Below, piece after piece: positions 8,468 to 16,138 of a stretch of DNA of 33,230 nucleotides. Position numbers and translations under genes: made by a program. The stretch comes from Oscillospiraceae bacterium. Its GTDB lineage: Bacteria; Bacillota; Clostridia; Oscillospirales; Oscillospiraceae. Within the stretch, counting starts at the first letter, position 1. Every line of letters starts with the position of its first letter. The notes under the pieces are model-generated. The model was not told the DNA's origin, ran no database searches, and was given only the letters and a program-made list of their open reading frames with translations. The stretch covers positions 1 to 33,230 of the forward strand of contig JAAWKB010000014.1 in assembly GCA_022797115.1 (NCBI GenBank), read 5' to 3'.

Positions 8468-9064
8468 CTACCGCAGGCCAGCCCGGCCGATCCGCTCCAC
8501 AGGCCGGCAGTGCTCGGCGGTCATGATGGCGCGGATTTCCTCTACAGCGTGTTCTACTGTGTCGTTGATGACAAAATAGTCAAAGTCCTTGGCGGCGGCA
8601 AATTCCTCTTTCCCCCGCGCCAGACGGGAGCGAACCTTCTCCATATCCTCTGTGCCCCGCCCGATGAGGCGGCGTTCCAATTCCTCCCAGCTGGGAGGGG
8701 CGACATAGATGCGCACAGCATCCGGCCGCTTTTGGCGGACCTGCTCCGCACCTTGGATCTCAATGTCCAGCAGTACATCCTGGCCCCGCTCCATGGCCTG
8801 ATCCACAAACAGCCTGGGGGTGCCATAGAGGTTGCCTACAAACTGGGCGTGCTCCAAAAAATCCCCGGCCGCAATCCAGCTCTCGAACTTCTCCTTGGTC
8901 AGGAAGTGGTAGTGGACGCCGTCCTCCTCCCCCGGCCTGGGGGCGCGGGTGGTGGCGGATATGGAGAAATAGAGGGTCGGGTCACTGGCCAGCAGGCGGG
9001 CTACTACAGTACCCTTCCCCACGCCGGAAGGCCCACAGATAATGAATGTCTTCCCTTTTTTCAT
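8468..9064 (-). CDS. gmk: Guanylate kinase
   Basis: Phosphorylates GMP to GDP with ATP. P-loop G-P-S-G-V-G-K-G-T is at residues 9-17; the GMP-binding elements [11 protein letters not shown] and D-G-V-H-Y-H-F follow, then D-I-E-I-Q-G-A and the lid region with E-R-R-L. Length 198 aa. The ATG overlaps the remA stop by 4 nt. The C-terminal tail beyond the kinase fold is short and normal. Confidence 0.97.
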   Translation of the reverse strand: MKKGKTFIICGPSGVGKGTVVARLLASDPTLYFSISATTRAPRPGEEDGVHYHFLTKEKFESWIAAGDFLEHAQFVGNLYGTPRLFVDQAMERGQDVLLDIEIQGAEQVRQKRPDAVRIYVAPPSWEELERRLIGRGTEDMEKVRSRLARGKEEFAAAKDFDYFVINDTVEHAVEEIRAIMTAEHCRPVERIGRAGLR

Positions 9065-9321
9065 ATCTCATCCTCCCAAACAGTGGGAGCCACCCCGAAC
9101 CGGGGGGCCAGCTTCTCCAGAGGCAGGCCGGAGAGCACCACATGGTCGCTGTCCATCACCAGCACCGCCGCTGTCTTTCTTCCAAATGTGGCATCAATGA
9201 GCATACTGCGCTCCCTGGCCTCGCTGACCAGACGCTTCACCGGCGCGGAGTCGGGGCTGACAACAGCAATGAGCCGCTGCGCGGAGATCAGCCCGCCGAA
9301 GCCTATGTTCACCAGCTCCAT
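9061..9321 (-). CDS. remA: RemA-like DNA-binding regulator (DUF370)
   Basis: Homologue of Bacillus RemA, a small ring-forming DNA-binding protein that activates matrix and osmoprotection genes in that organism; its targets here are unknown. The 86-aa sequence carries the family core: [31 protein letters not shown] and [18 protein letters not shown] sits close before the ATG. Gene order yicC-remA-gmk-rpoZ is the conserved Firmicute arrangement. Confidence 0.93.
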   Translation of the reverse strand: MELVNIGFGGLISAQRLIAVVSPDSAPVKRLVSEARERSMLIDATFGRKTAAVLVMDSDHVVLSGLPLEKLAPRFGVAPTVWEDEI

Positions 9322-9330
9322 GGCCCCTCC

Positions 9331-10215
9331 CTACTCAATATTCTGGACCTGTTCGCGGATTTTCTCAATCTCCGCCTTCAGATCCACCACATCCCTTGCA
9401 ATCTGCAAATCGCTGCACTTGGAGCCAATGGTATTGGCCTCCCGGTTGAGCTCCTGGATCAGGAAGTCCAACTTCCGGCCGACCGGTTCGCAGCTGCCCA
9501 GCATTCCTCGCAGCTGCGCCAAGTGGCTGCGCAGACGGACCGTCTCTTCATCTACCGCCACCTTGTCGGCAAAGAGCGCTGCCTCCGTAAGGATGCGGCC
9601 CTCGTCGACAGCCGTGTTCTGGAGTACCTCATTCATCCGTACCAGCAGCTTCTCCCGATACTCCGCCACCGTCTGGGGCGAACGCACCTCCACCCGGGCT
9701 GTAATTGCCTCAATGGTATCCAGCCGCCCAGAGATGTCCTCCGCCAGCTTGCGCCCTTCGGTCTCCCGCATAGAAGTATACGCCGCCAGGGCCTCCTCTA
9801 AAACAGCGCACAGGTCGGCGGTAATGGTCTCCAAATCCTCATCTGCCTTTGTTACTGCCAGCACGTCGGGCAGGCGGGCCAAATCTGTCACAGCAAACTT
9901 GCCCTTGACCATCCCGCCGCCCAGCTGGGTCAGCCGTGCCAAGGCAGCAACATAGCTTTTGGCCAGGGGTTCATTGACAGCCACCACTGACTCCTCCGCC
10001 CCCAGGGATTCCACGGTGACAAACACATCCACCTTGCCCCGGCTGGCAGCCTTCTGCACCTTGGACTTTATGGCGTCCTCCGCAAAGATGTAGGAACGGG
10101 GCATCTTCACCGTGCAGTCCAGGTAGCGGTTATTGACGCTGCGGACCTCCACAGTGATATCCCGCCCATTCCGTGACTGCTTGGCTCTCCCATAGCCGGT
10201 CATACTCTTAACCAA
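9331..10215 (-). CDS. yicC: YicC-family endoribonuclease-like protein, TTG start
   Basis: Member of the YicC/YloC family (RNA processing; the E. coli protein is an endoribonuclease). The start is TTG at 10213-10215: GGAGAAGGA precedes it by 4-5 nt, and translation then gives M-V-K-S-M-T-G-Y-G-R-A, the family N-terminus. The frame is open to 10509, but that stretch overlaps the DnaJ gene and looks nothing like YicC. The C-terminal DUF1732 region is clear: R-K-L-D-F-L-I-Q-E-L-N-R-E-A-N-T-I-G-S-K, then E-K-I-R-E-Q-V-Q-N. Predicted 294 aa, as expected. Confidence 0.94.
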   Translation of the reverse strand: MVKSMTGYGRAKQSRNGRDITVEVRSVNNRYLDCTVKMPRSYIFAEDAIKSKVQKAASRGKVDVFVTVESLGAEESVVAVNEPLAKSYVAALARLTQLGGGMVKGKFAVTDLARLPDVLAVTKADEDLETITADLCAVLEEALAAYTSMRETEGRKLAEDISGRLDTIEAITARVEVRSPQTVAEYREKLLVRMNEVLQNTAVDEGRILTEAALFADKVAVDEETVRLRSHLAQLRGMLGSCEPVGRKLDFLIQELNREANTIGSKCSDLQIARDVVDLKAEIEKIREQVQNIE

Positions 10216-10245
10216 ATTGTCCTTCTCCCTCCATGTATGGCATCC

Positions 10246-10271
10246 CCTCTTTTCTTTCCCAAGAAAAGAGG
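10246..10271. repeat. 11-bp inverted repeat upstream of yicC
   Basis: CCTCTTTTCTT and AAGAAAAGAGG pair perfectly around a 4-nt loop (TCCC on the plus strand). It lies between the DnaJ stop and the yicC start. On the minus strand it is followed by GGGATGCC, not a U-run, so it is a poor terminator. It resembles short intergenic palindromes dispersed in clostridial genomes (recollection, not checked). Confidence 0.6.
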
Positions 10272-10285
10272 CAAAAGAACCGATC

Positions 10286-10921
10286 TCAACAGCAGAACAC
10301 CCGCATTCCGCAGGTATTGAGCCCCATACAGAGCATATAGGAGCAAGCCAGCCGCGCGCACATGTTATTGCCGCCGCAGCCGCTGCTGAACACCTCGTAC
10401 CCCTCCGGGCGGTAGGTTTCCCTGTTGTTCTCAACATAGTTGAGGGTCTGCCGGTACTCTGCATTCCCCGGTTCCATCTGGCAGGCTGTCTGGAAGTACC
10501 GCCGTGCATCGTCCAGCCAACCCCGGCGGTAACAGATCGTTCCCATCAGGAAGTTCCACTCGCCGCTGTGATCCCCGATCTGGCCCAGAAGCTGCTCCGC
10601 CATGCCCAGGTCGTTGCGGTTGATGGCCATGCGTACCCGCTGAAAGGCGGGATTTCCCGCCGCCTGCTGCTGGTACTGGTAGCCGCCATAGCTCTGCTGA
10701 TAGCTGCCACCAGAAGCGGATGCCGCCCGGCCGCTGCGCTGCTTCTGGATCGCGTCGTAGGCGGCGTTGATGTCCTTCATCTTCTCCTGGGCGAGATCCG
10801 CCAGGGGGTTATCGTGATAGTTGTCTGGATGGTACTTCCGGGCAAGCTCCCGATAGGCCTTTTTGACCTCATCATCCGTGGCGGTGCTGGGGATATTCAA
10901 GACTTCATAGGGATCGGTCAT
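10286..10921 (-). CDS. J-domain protein with TPR-like middle and cysteine-rich tail
   Basis: Type III DnaJ-like cochaperone. The J-domain fills residues 1-62 with H31-P-D33 in A-R-K-Y-H-P-D-N-Y. A Gly/Gln/Tyr-rich linker follows (about 75-105), then a short helical repeat region (about 108-165, containing A-R-R-Y-F-Q-T-A-C). The last 35 residues hold seven cysteines and end in C-C; this tail is hydrophobic (A-C-S-Y-M-L-C-M-G-L). It could bind metal or the membrane. The start overlaps the DUF5685 stop by 4 nt, so the two proteins probably work together. The client is unknown. Confidence 0.88.
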   Translation of the reverse strand: MTDPYEVLNIPSTATDDEVKKAYRELARKYHPDNYHDNPLADLAQEKMKDINAAYDAIQKQRSGRAASASGGSYQQSYGGYQYQQQAAGNPAFQRVRMAINRNDLGMAEQLLGQIGDHSGEWNFLMGTICYRRGWLDDARRYFQTACQMEPGNAEYRQTLNYVENNRETYRPEGYEVFSSGCGGNNMCARLACSYMLCMGLNTCGMRVFCC

Positions 10922-11814
10922 AGCTGCTCCTTATTTCTGCCCCCGATACGCAGGGCCATATCGTTGGCTTGGAATGTTCCCTCTAATACAGCCCTTCCCA
11001 CCAGGAAGAGGCCCTCATACACCGTAGAGCGGATCAAACCGCTCCACGCGCCGAAGTCCCACAGTTCAAAGGCTGCGGCCATCAGGCGGACGGAGTGGTC
11101 CAGGCTCACCACCAGGCTCTCCCTGGCCTCATCCGTCAGTTTCCCCTCTGTCAGGGCAAAGCGGCAGATAAGAGGGTTGTAGCTTCTGGAGGCAAAATCC
11201 TCCGCCAAGTCGTCCGCCGCGTCCACCAGATAGACCCAGCGGCCCAGGTGGTATAAGATTTGCTCCAAAACCCGGCGTTTCACCGGGTCACCAACCTCCC
11301 CCGCCGCACCAGCCAGCAATTGGGCGAAGGTGTCGGCGGGCTCGTCCAGGGAGGGACAGCGTCTCTTCTCCAGCTCCCGCAGGTGTGCCAGATGCTCCCT
11401 GGTGGCTCGGTCAAAATCCGGACGGAAATGACGGGCACGGCTATAGGCCCCCCGCAGCGCGGCGGCAGCGGCCCGGTACTTTCCCTTCCCCTTCCCTGGG
11501 TCCTCCAGGGCATCCTGAAGCTGCCACCAGGCCAGGATCACACTCTGATCTGCCGCCAGCTCCAATGCCGCGTTCCCTGGGAAATAGTCCCGTCCCCTCC
11601 ACGGATGGGCGATACATCTGCTGTGGAGGCGGGGCGGCTCATCCTGGGGCCACAGAAGGATCGACAAAAATGCAAAATCGTAGTTGAGGATAAACCGGGC
11701 CGCTGTGCCATACCGTGCGCCCAGCGCACGGCACAGGCCGCAGTAGGCCGCGCCGAAACGCCCTTTGTCCTCATCCGTCAGCCGGGCGGCAGACGGCCTC
11801 ACATATCCGAACAT
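10918..11814 (-). CDS. DUF5685 family protein
   Basis: Conserved clostridial protein of unknown function, about 298 aa. The N-terminus M-F-G-Y-V-R-P is followed by A-A-Y-C25-G-L-C28-R-A-L and a third Cys near residue 68 (S-R-C-I-A-H-P), which together could bind a metal. The rest is mostly helical, with a D-D-L-A-E-D-F segment around residue 205 and no clear membrane helix. It overlaps the J-domain gene, a pairing I recall from other clostridia. Its helical, Asp-rich make-up is loosely reminiscent of all-alpha prenyl-synthase folds, but I would not assign that. Confidence 0.8.
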   Translation of the reverse strand: MFGYVRPSAARLTDEDKGRFGAAYCGLCRALGARYGTAARFILNYDFAFLSILLWPQDEPPRLHSRCIAHPWRGRDYFPGNAALELAADQSVILAWWQLQDALEDPGKGKGKYRAAAAALRGAYSRARHFRPDFDRATREHLAHLRELEKRRCPSLDEPADTFAQLLAGAAGEVGDPVKRRVLEQILYHLGRWVYLVDAADDLAEDFASRSYNPLICRFALTEGKLTDEARESLVVSLDHSVRLMAAAFELWDFGAWSGLIRSTVYEGLFLVGRAVLEGTFQANDMALRIGGRNKEQL

Positions 11815-11817
11815 ATT

Positions 11818-12222
11818 TTATAGTTTCCTGGTAATCTGGTAAGCAACTCTCTGTTGCCCTCGCCGTATCCGGCGGTCACAGGCCATCGCGCCAGCAAAGC
11901 CCAGGACGAAGCCCAAGGCGCCGCACAGATACCGCATTGCCTCTGGCAGGCCGGAGGGCAAAAGATACCCCAACAGAAACAGCGTCACCGGCCCCAGGTA
12001 TACCAGGGCCGCAAAGCCCAGCACCCGGTTGTCGCTGTAGAGTTCTACCCGGTCCCCAACCTCCACAGGGATTGCTGTGCAGGCGCGGACCACCAGCTTG
12101 GCCGTCCTGGCCGCGCATCCCCCGCAGTGTTCACAGTCATGGCCGCAGGCGGTCTGCCGGGCCACCGCCACCTCCGCCTGCCCAGGTGCGGGCAGGCCGG
12201 TGACTGTTGCGATCTGTGTCAT
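11818..12222 (-). CDS. RseC/MucC-family integral membrane protein
   Basis: Member of the SoxR-reducing-system RseC family, 134 aa. The N-terminal soluble part has four clustered cysteines (C-G-H-D-C-E-H-C-G-G-C, about residues 27-37), likely an Fe-S or metal site. V-E-V-G-D-R-V-E-L is the usual family segment. Two membrane helices follow (about 72-90 and 95-115). In many anaerobes RseC accompanies Rnf complexes; here it stands between cdaR and DUF5685, so its partner is unclear. Starts 11 nt after the cdaR stop. Confidence 0.85.
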   Translation of the reverse strand: MTQIATVTGLPAPGQAEVAVARQTACGHDCEHCGGCAARTAKLVVRACTAIPVEVGDRVELYSDNRVLGFAALVYLGPVTLFLLGYLLPSGLPEAMRYLCGALGFVLGFAGAMACDRRIRRGQQRVAYQITRKL

Positions 12223-12233
12223 GGCAAGGCCCC

Positions 12234-13466
12234 CTAGGATGTGATCTTACAGGCTATGCTGGGCGGCGAACCAACCGCGCCTACCTGTTCGTGGCCGTCA
12301 ACAAAGACCAGTGCGTCCACTTTATACATTCCATTCGAGGTGAACTGGGTGAGATCCACCACCAAGCGGATATCCTCTGCCATCACCTGCTCCAGTTCCG
12401 CAGCGGGGCCGCGCAGCAGGACATCCACTGAATTGGTAATCAGGCTGAACCGTTGGCCGCTGCTCAAGCCGATGGGGGAGATATTGCTCACCGAGAAAGC
12501 CCGCGTCTCCAGGCCCCGGAAACGGATGCTCAGGGTTGTGCTGGTTATGCCGCTCAGATTGACACACCCGGCGGGGATCGGAATCTCCACCAGCTGGTCC
12601 ACATCAGACAGGATGGTGGTCAAATCCACCTCCCCCATGGTGATCTCTGCTATCGTCTCCAGATTGGCGGCCTCACCGGCTACTGTAATGCTGTCGTGCT
12701 CCAGCCAGTAACGGATGTCCTCCTCCATGGAACCGGCGGCCTGCTTGAACTTCACCACCAGGGGCAGCTCCTTGATCACATACACCGGCGCGGTCACATT
12801 TACGCGTTTGTCTGAGACACGGATGTGCTCGTTTTGCACCACATTGCCCTGGCTGTCCAGCATCTCGTAGCTGAAATCCTGCTGTACTGTGCCGTTTGCG
12901 CCAGCCAGATCTACCACCACGCGCAGGGCCTCCACCTGCTCCACATCCTCCTCTTTGCCGCTGAGGGTGATGGCAGCAGGCTCCACCACCAGGCGGTCGG
13001 TCATGTAGATGAAGCCTTCGGCTACCTCACCCACCACGCTTACTGATACGGGCACCTGTTTGGAGTACATCGTTGCCACCTGGACAGTGATCGTGGAACG
13101 GGAGCCCTGGATGCTGATATCAGCGCGGTTGATGTTGTCAGAAGTCGCATAGGTATACGTCCGCTGGTATGTGCCTGCGGCGTTGATGTTGGTCAAATCC
13201 ACCTGGACGCGGAGATCACTGCGCCGCAGGTTGGAAACAATCGTGCGGGGCCCGCTGACGGAGAGGTCCAGCGTGATGTCCTCGCCGTCCACCAGCATCA
13301 GCCCCCGGTTGGGAAGCGTGTCTTCCTCACCGATAAATTCAATCGGCACGTCCTTCAGCTCCCTTGTAATGGGGTTGCCGAGCGCGTCATCCACATACAG
13401 CCAGAAAACGATAGCCAGCAGCAGAGACAGTATCAGATATAGGACCTTGTTGACCTTTTCACTCAT
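12234..13466 (-). CDS. cdaR: YbbR-domain protein, regulator of diadenylate cyclase
   Basis: CdaR-like membrane-anchored regulator of CdaA. One N-terminal helix (about residues 8-27, V-L-Y-L-I-L-S-L-L-L-A-I-V-F-W-L-Y-V) is followed by an extracellular region of repeated beta-rich YbbR domains of about 80 aa each (V-D-L-T-N-I, V-V-D-L-A-G-A, V-V-D-L-T-Q-F mark successive units). Start ATG 13464-13466 overlaps the cdaA stop by 8 nt and follows an AAAGAGG; an ATG at 13499 lies deeper inside cdaA and is rejected. Predicted 410 aa. Confidence 0.93.
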   Translation of the reverse strand: MSEKVNKVLYLILSLLLAIVFWLYVDDALGNPITRELKDVPIEFIGEEDTLPNRGLMLVDGEDITLDLSVSGPRTIVSNLRRSDLRVQVDLTNINAAGTYQRTYTYATSDNINRADISIQGSRSTITVQVATMYSKQVPVSVSVVGEVAEGFIYMTDRLVVEPAAITLSGKEEDVEQVEALRVVVDLAGANGTVQQDFSYEMLDSQGNVVQNEHIRVSDKRVNVTAPVYVIKELPLVVKFKQAAGSMEEDIRYWLEHDSITVAGEAANLETIAEITMGEVDLTTILSDVDQLVEIPIPAGCVNLSGITSTTLSIRFRGLETRAFSVSNISPIGLSSGQRFSLITNSVDVLLRGPAAELEQVMAEDIRLVVDLTQFTSNGMYKVDALVFVDGHEQVGAVGSPPSIACKITS

Positions 13467-14355
13467 CCTCTTTTCCACCGCCCTTCTTCTCCTTGGCAAG
13501 CAGGGATTTCAAGCCCTTGCGCTTTTTCCCATTCTTCTCCCCGTCGTCCTCCGGCTGGGGCAGCAGCTCATTGCGCAGCAGCTGCTCAAGGGTCTCCGTC
13601 ATCAGGTGACGCTTGAGCATCCCACCTACGGCCACGGAGATGGACCCGGTCTCCTCGGAGACCAGCACCACCACAGCATCGGAGTTCTCGCTCATGCCGA
13701 TGCCGGCCCTGTGGCGCATTCCCAGATCACGGCTCAGGTTCACGTTCCGGCTCAAGGGGAGCATACAGCCCGCCCCCAGCACCCGTCCCTCCCGGACAAT
13801 GACCGCACCGTCGTGCATGGGCGCTTTGACAAAGAAGATGTTCTTCAGCAGCTCAGAGGACACCTCTGCATCCAGCTTTGTCCCGCTGCGCAGGACCTCG
13901 TCCAGCTGGATGTGCCGTTCAAACACGATAAGCGCGCCGGTGCGGGATTTGCTCATATCCCCACAGGCGGAGACCGTCTGGGAAATAGCCCCTTCAATGG
14001 TATGCCGGTCCACCTGGGGTTTGGAGAACAGCTCCAAAAAGGGCAGGCGGCTGCTCCCCACCTGCTCCAGCACCCGTCGGATCTCCGGCTGGAACAGGAC
14101 CAGCAGGGCTACAACGCCCCACTCAACGATATGGTTGAGCAGGAAGTTGAGCGCCCGGAGCCTCCCTGAGGAGAGCCACAGCGCGATGATAACCACCAGG
14201 ACCCCCTTCAGCAGCCGGGATGAGTTTGTCCTCCGCACCAGCAGCAGCAGGCGATAGACCAGGTAGGCAATTACCAGGATGTCCAGCACATCCCACATTT
14301 CCAGTGAGAGGACAAAGTTGCTCGCCCTCTGGGCCAAGTTCGTCAACACATCCAT
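13459..14355 (-). CDS. cdaA: Membrane diadenylate cyclase CdaA
   Basis: Makes cyclic di-AMP from two ATP; the messenger controls potassium and osmolyte uptake and wall homeostasis. Three membrane helices occupy about residues 20-90, followed by a linker and the DAC domain. Catalytic motifs are M-H-D-G-A-V-I (DGA) and G-M-R-H-R-A-G-I-G (RHR). Length 298 aa. GGAGG precedes the ATG by 6 nt. It heads the long minus-strand run, with an AT-rich 250-bp upstream region and a plausible sigma-A promoter. glmM, often third in this operon, is not here. Confidence 0.97.
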   Translation of the reverse strand: MDVLTNLAQRASNFVLSLEMWDVLDILVIAYLVYRLLLLVRRTNSSRLLKGVLVVIIALWLSSGRLRALNFLLNHIVEWGVVALLVLFQPEIRRVLEQVGSSRLPFLELFSKPQVDRHTIEGAISQTVSACGDMSKSRTGALIVFERHIQLDEVLRSGTKLDAEVSSELLKNIFFVKAPMHDGAVIVREGRVLGAGCMLPLSRNVNLSRDLGMRHRAGIGMSENSDAVVVLVSEETGSISVAVGGMLKRHLMTETLEQLLRNELLPQPEDDGEKNGKKRKGLKSLLAKEKKGGGKEDE

Positions 14356-14393
14356 GGCGTCCCTCCGTTGGAAAGAATCTATAAGTAAACTAT

Positions 14394-14422
14394 ATTTTAA
14401 TCTAAGTGCGGGAAAAAAGCAA
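14394..14422 (-). promoter_or_regulatory. Predicted sigma-A promoter of cdaA
   Basis: Minus strand TTGCTT (14417-14422), 17-nt spacer, TAAAAT (14394-14399). The -10 matches 5 of 6 consensus bases and the -35 matches 3 of 6. It sits about 38 bp before the cdaA start in the AT-rich gap. Confidence 0.45.
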
Positions 14423-14564
14423 CAAATTTACTGCCAGATTTTTGGCGGAAAAATCACTCTGTCTGTAAATAATCACTTTTTTTCAGATATCTATTGCAAA
14501 ACAAGCTATAACAAAGCAATAGAGAAACAATTATGCGGGAATATTCACAAAAAGTTTATACGCC

Positions 14565-14595
14565 GAGGGGGAGACGTTTTCCCCGCCTCCCCCTC
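14565..14595 (-). terminator. Hairpin between the desulfurase-like gene and cdaA
   Basis: GAGGGGGAG (14565-14573) pairs with CTCCCCCTC (14587-14595). It begins 10 nt past the stop of the minus-strand gene at 14605. On the minus strand the tail is GGCGTATAAACTTTTT, so the U-run is displaced. On the plus strand ATTTTT follows at once. It probably ends the upstream minus-strand transcript and may work in both directions. Confidence 0.5.
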
Positions 14596-14604
14596 ATTTT
14601 TACG

Positions 14605-15720
14605 CTAGAGCCGCCCCAGCAGCGCCAGAACCTGCGCTACCTCCCCGGCCGTGTTGAAAACAGAGGCGGAAAAGCGCAGTGTGCCGCTTTCCGCCGTGCC
14701 GGCAGTCATATGGGCCAGCGGCGCGCAGTGCAGCCCCGCCCGTACAGCCACCCCCTGGGACGCCAGCTGATCACCCAAGGTTTCCGGGTCTGTGTTCAGC
14801 GGCAGGACACTCAGCACCGAGCTTCCCGCCCCACCGCTGTCAAACACCTGGAACGTCCCCATCCGCCGCAGCCCCTCCGATAGAGCGGCAATGATCCCGC
14901 TCTCCTGCCGGGCAATGCGCTCCACGCCCATCCGGCGCACAAAGCGCAGCCCCTCCAGCAGCCCGGCCGCGCCATGGACATTCTGGGTCCCCGCCTCCAG
15001 GCGGTCCGGCAGGAAGTCCGGCATGTCCTGGAGCCGGGACAGGCTCCCGGTGCCGCCCTCCAGCAGGGGTCTGGGGGACTGCCCTTCCCCGCACAGCAGC
15101 AGCCCTGTCCCCTGGGGGCCATAGAGCCCCTTGTGGCCAGGCATCGCCACATAGGCCGCCCCCCACCGGCGCAGGCTCACCGGATAAATCCCTGCGGACT
15201 GGGAGGCGTCCACCACCAGGGGGACGCCCCGCTCCCGGCAGGTGGCTGCGATCTCGTCAATGGGCAGCGCATACCCGAACACGTTGGATACATGGGTACA
15301 GACCACCGCCTTTACACTGCCGTCCACCGCCCGGCGGAACCCCTCCGCCATCTGCCCGGGGTCGAAGAGCCTGCCATTGACAATGCGCGTGGATACGCCG
15401 CCAATCATATGGAGGGGGCGGGTTACGGCGTTGTGCTCATAGCCGGAAATCACGACCGTGTCCCCAGGGGACACCAAGCTCTTGATCGCAATATTCAGGG
15501 CGTGGGTGGCATTGGTGGTCAGGATTACGTTGTCCGGTTGGGAAACGTCAAAAAATTCCGCCGCCTCTGTCCGGCAGCGCAGCATCAGCTCCGCCGCATC
15601 CCTGGCGGCGGGGTAATCCCCCCGCCCGGGGGTGGTCATCGTATGGATTGCGCCCGCCACGGCCGCCGGTACGGTGTCCGGCTTTTGCAGCGTGGTGGCC
15701 GCGCTGTCAAAATAGATCAT
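14605..15720 (-). CDS. Cysteine desulfurase-family class V aminotransferase
   Basis: PLP enzyme of the NifS/SufS-like subgroup (the TIGR01977-type family), 371 aa. Such enzymes release sulfur or selenium from cysteine or selenocysteine. The PLP lysine is K197 in M-P-G-H-K-G-L-Y-G; the PLP-contacting Asp is in V-V-D-A-S-Q-S; the candidate active-site cysteine is C332 in G-L-H-C-A-P-L-A-H. The opening Y-F-D-S-A-A-T-T is typical. AGGAGG precedes the ATG by 11 nt. Directly upstream is a DUF3343 protein, a family described as Se/S carrier-like, which suggests a sulfur/selenium transfer pair rather than housekeeping Fe-S assembly. Confidence 0.9.
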   Translation of the reverse strand: MIYFDSAATTLQKPDTVPAAVAGAIHTMTTPGRGDYPAARDAAELMLRCRTEAAEFFDVSQPDNVILTTNATHALNIAIKSLVSPGDTVVISGYEHNAVTRPLHMIGGVSTRIVNGRLFDPGQMAEGFRRAVDGSVKAVVCTHVSNVFGYALPIDEIAATCRERGVPLVVDASQSAGIYPVSLRRWGAAYVAMPGHKGLYGPQGTGLLLCGEGQSPRPLLEGGTGSLSRLQDMPDFLPDRLEAGTQNVHGAAGLLEGLRFVRRMGVERIARQESGIIAALSEGLRRMGTFQVFDSGGAGSSVLSVLPLNTDPETLGDQLASQGVAVRAGLHCAPLAHMTAGTAESGTLRFSASVFNTAGEVAQVLALLGRL

Positions 15721-15786
15721 CTCATTGCGCTCCTCCTAAAGCAGCATCGGAGGGGAGCCGTCCGCCTGGGGCGGCCCCCCTCCCAA

Positions 15787-16041
15787 TTATATAGAAACCT
15801 CGCTGAACGATCCGTCAGCGCCAGCGTAGAAGACGCGCATTGGCAGCAGGCCCTCCGCCCGCAGCCGTTCCATGGCTGTGGGCAGGTACCCCTCCGCAAT
15901 CCGCACCGCATAGCTGCATCCCCTGTCCGTCAGCCCCATCGGGGGCCGGAAAAAGCGGGCTGTTATGCCAGAACGCTCCAGGATGCGGCTCATACGCTGG
16001 GCATGGGTAATCGAGCGGCTCAGTAAAAGATAGTATGGCAA
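15787..16041 (-). CDS. DUF3343 (putative Se/S carrier-like) protein, TTG start
   Basis: Small protein, 84 aa. The frame is open further upstream without an ATG that fits. I place the start at TTG 16039-16041, which lies 8 nt after AGGAGG; a GTG six bases earlier is only 2 nt from that site. This gives M-P-Y-Y-L-L-L-S-R-S-I-T-H-A. The conserved features are S-I-T-H-A-Q-R-M near the N-terminus and the single cysteine in R-G-C-S-Y-A-V-R, which in the family is the proposed sulfur/selenium carrier. The desulfurase-like gene follows after 66 nt with a GC-rich hairpin in between. Confidence 0.85.
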   Translation of the reverse strand: MPYYLLLSRSITHAQRMSRILERSGITARFFRPPMGLTDRGCSYAVRIAEGYLPTAMERLRAEGLLPMRVFYAGADGSFSEVSI

Positions 16042-16089
16042 TACCACCGCCTCCTCTTTGTATTGTATGTATGTATCCCTAAAATGTGC

Positions 16090-16127
16090 CGGCAGCGCCC
16101 CAGCCCATCCGGACCAAGACGCTGCCG
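16090..16127 (-). terminator. Hairpin after the membrane-protein gene
   Basis: CGGCAGCG and CGCTGCCG (8 bp, flanks extend imperfectly) around a 22-nt loop, 11 nt past the stop at 16139. On the minus strand ACATTTTAGG follows, a weak U-tract. A terminator is possible but not strong. Confidence 0.35.
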
Positions 16128-16138
16128 CGCACCATGAT

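Noticed and set aside
10216-10509. Long N-terminal extension of yicC from an ATG at 10509
   Set aside because: It runs inside the DnaJ gene and does not resemble YicC; the TTG at 10213-10215 has a ribosome site and gives the family N-terminus.
14356-14604. Possible riboswitch (such as a c-di-AMP type) or small gene ahead of cdaA
   Set aside because: The AT-rich 249 bp shows a plausible promoter and a hairpin, but I could not trace conserved riboswitch helices or a supported small frame.
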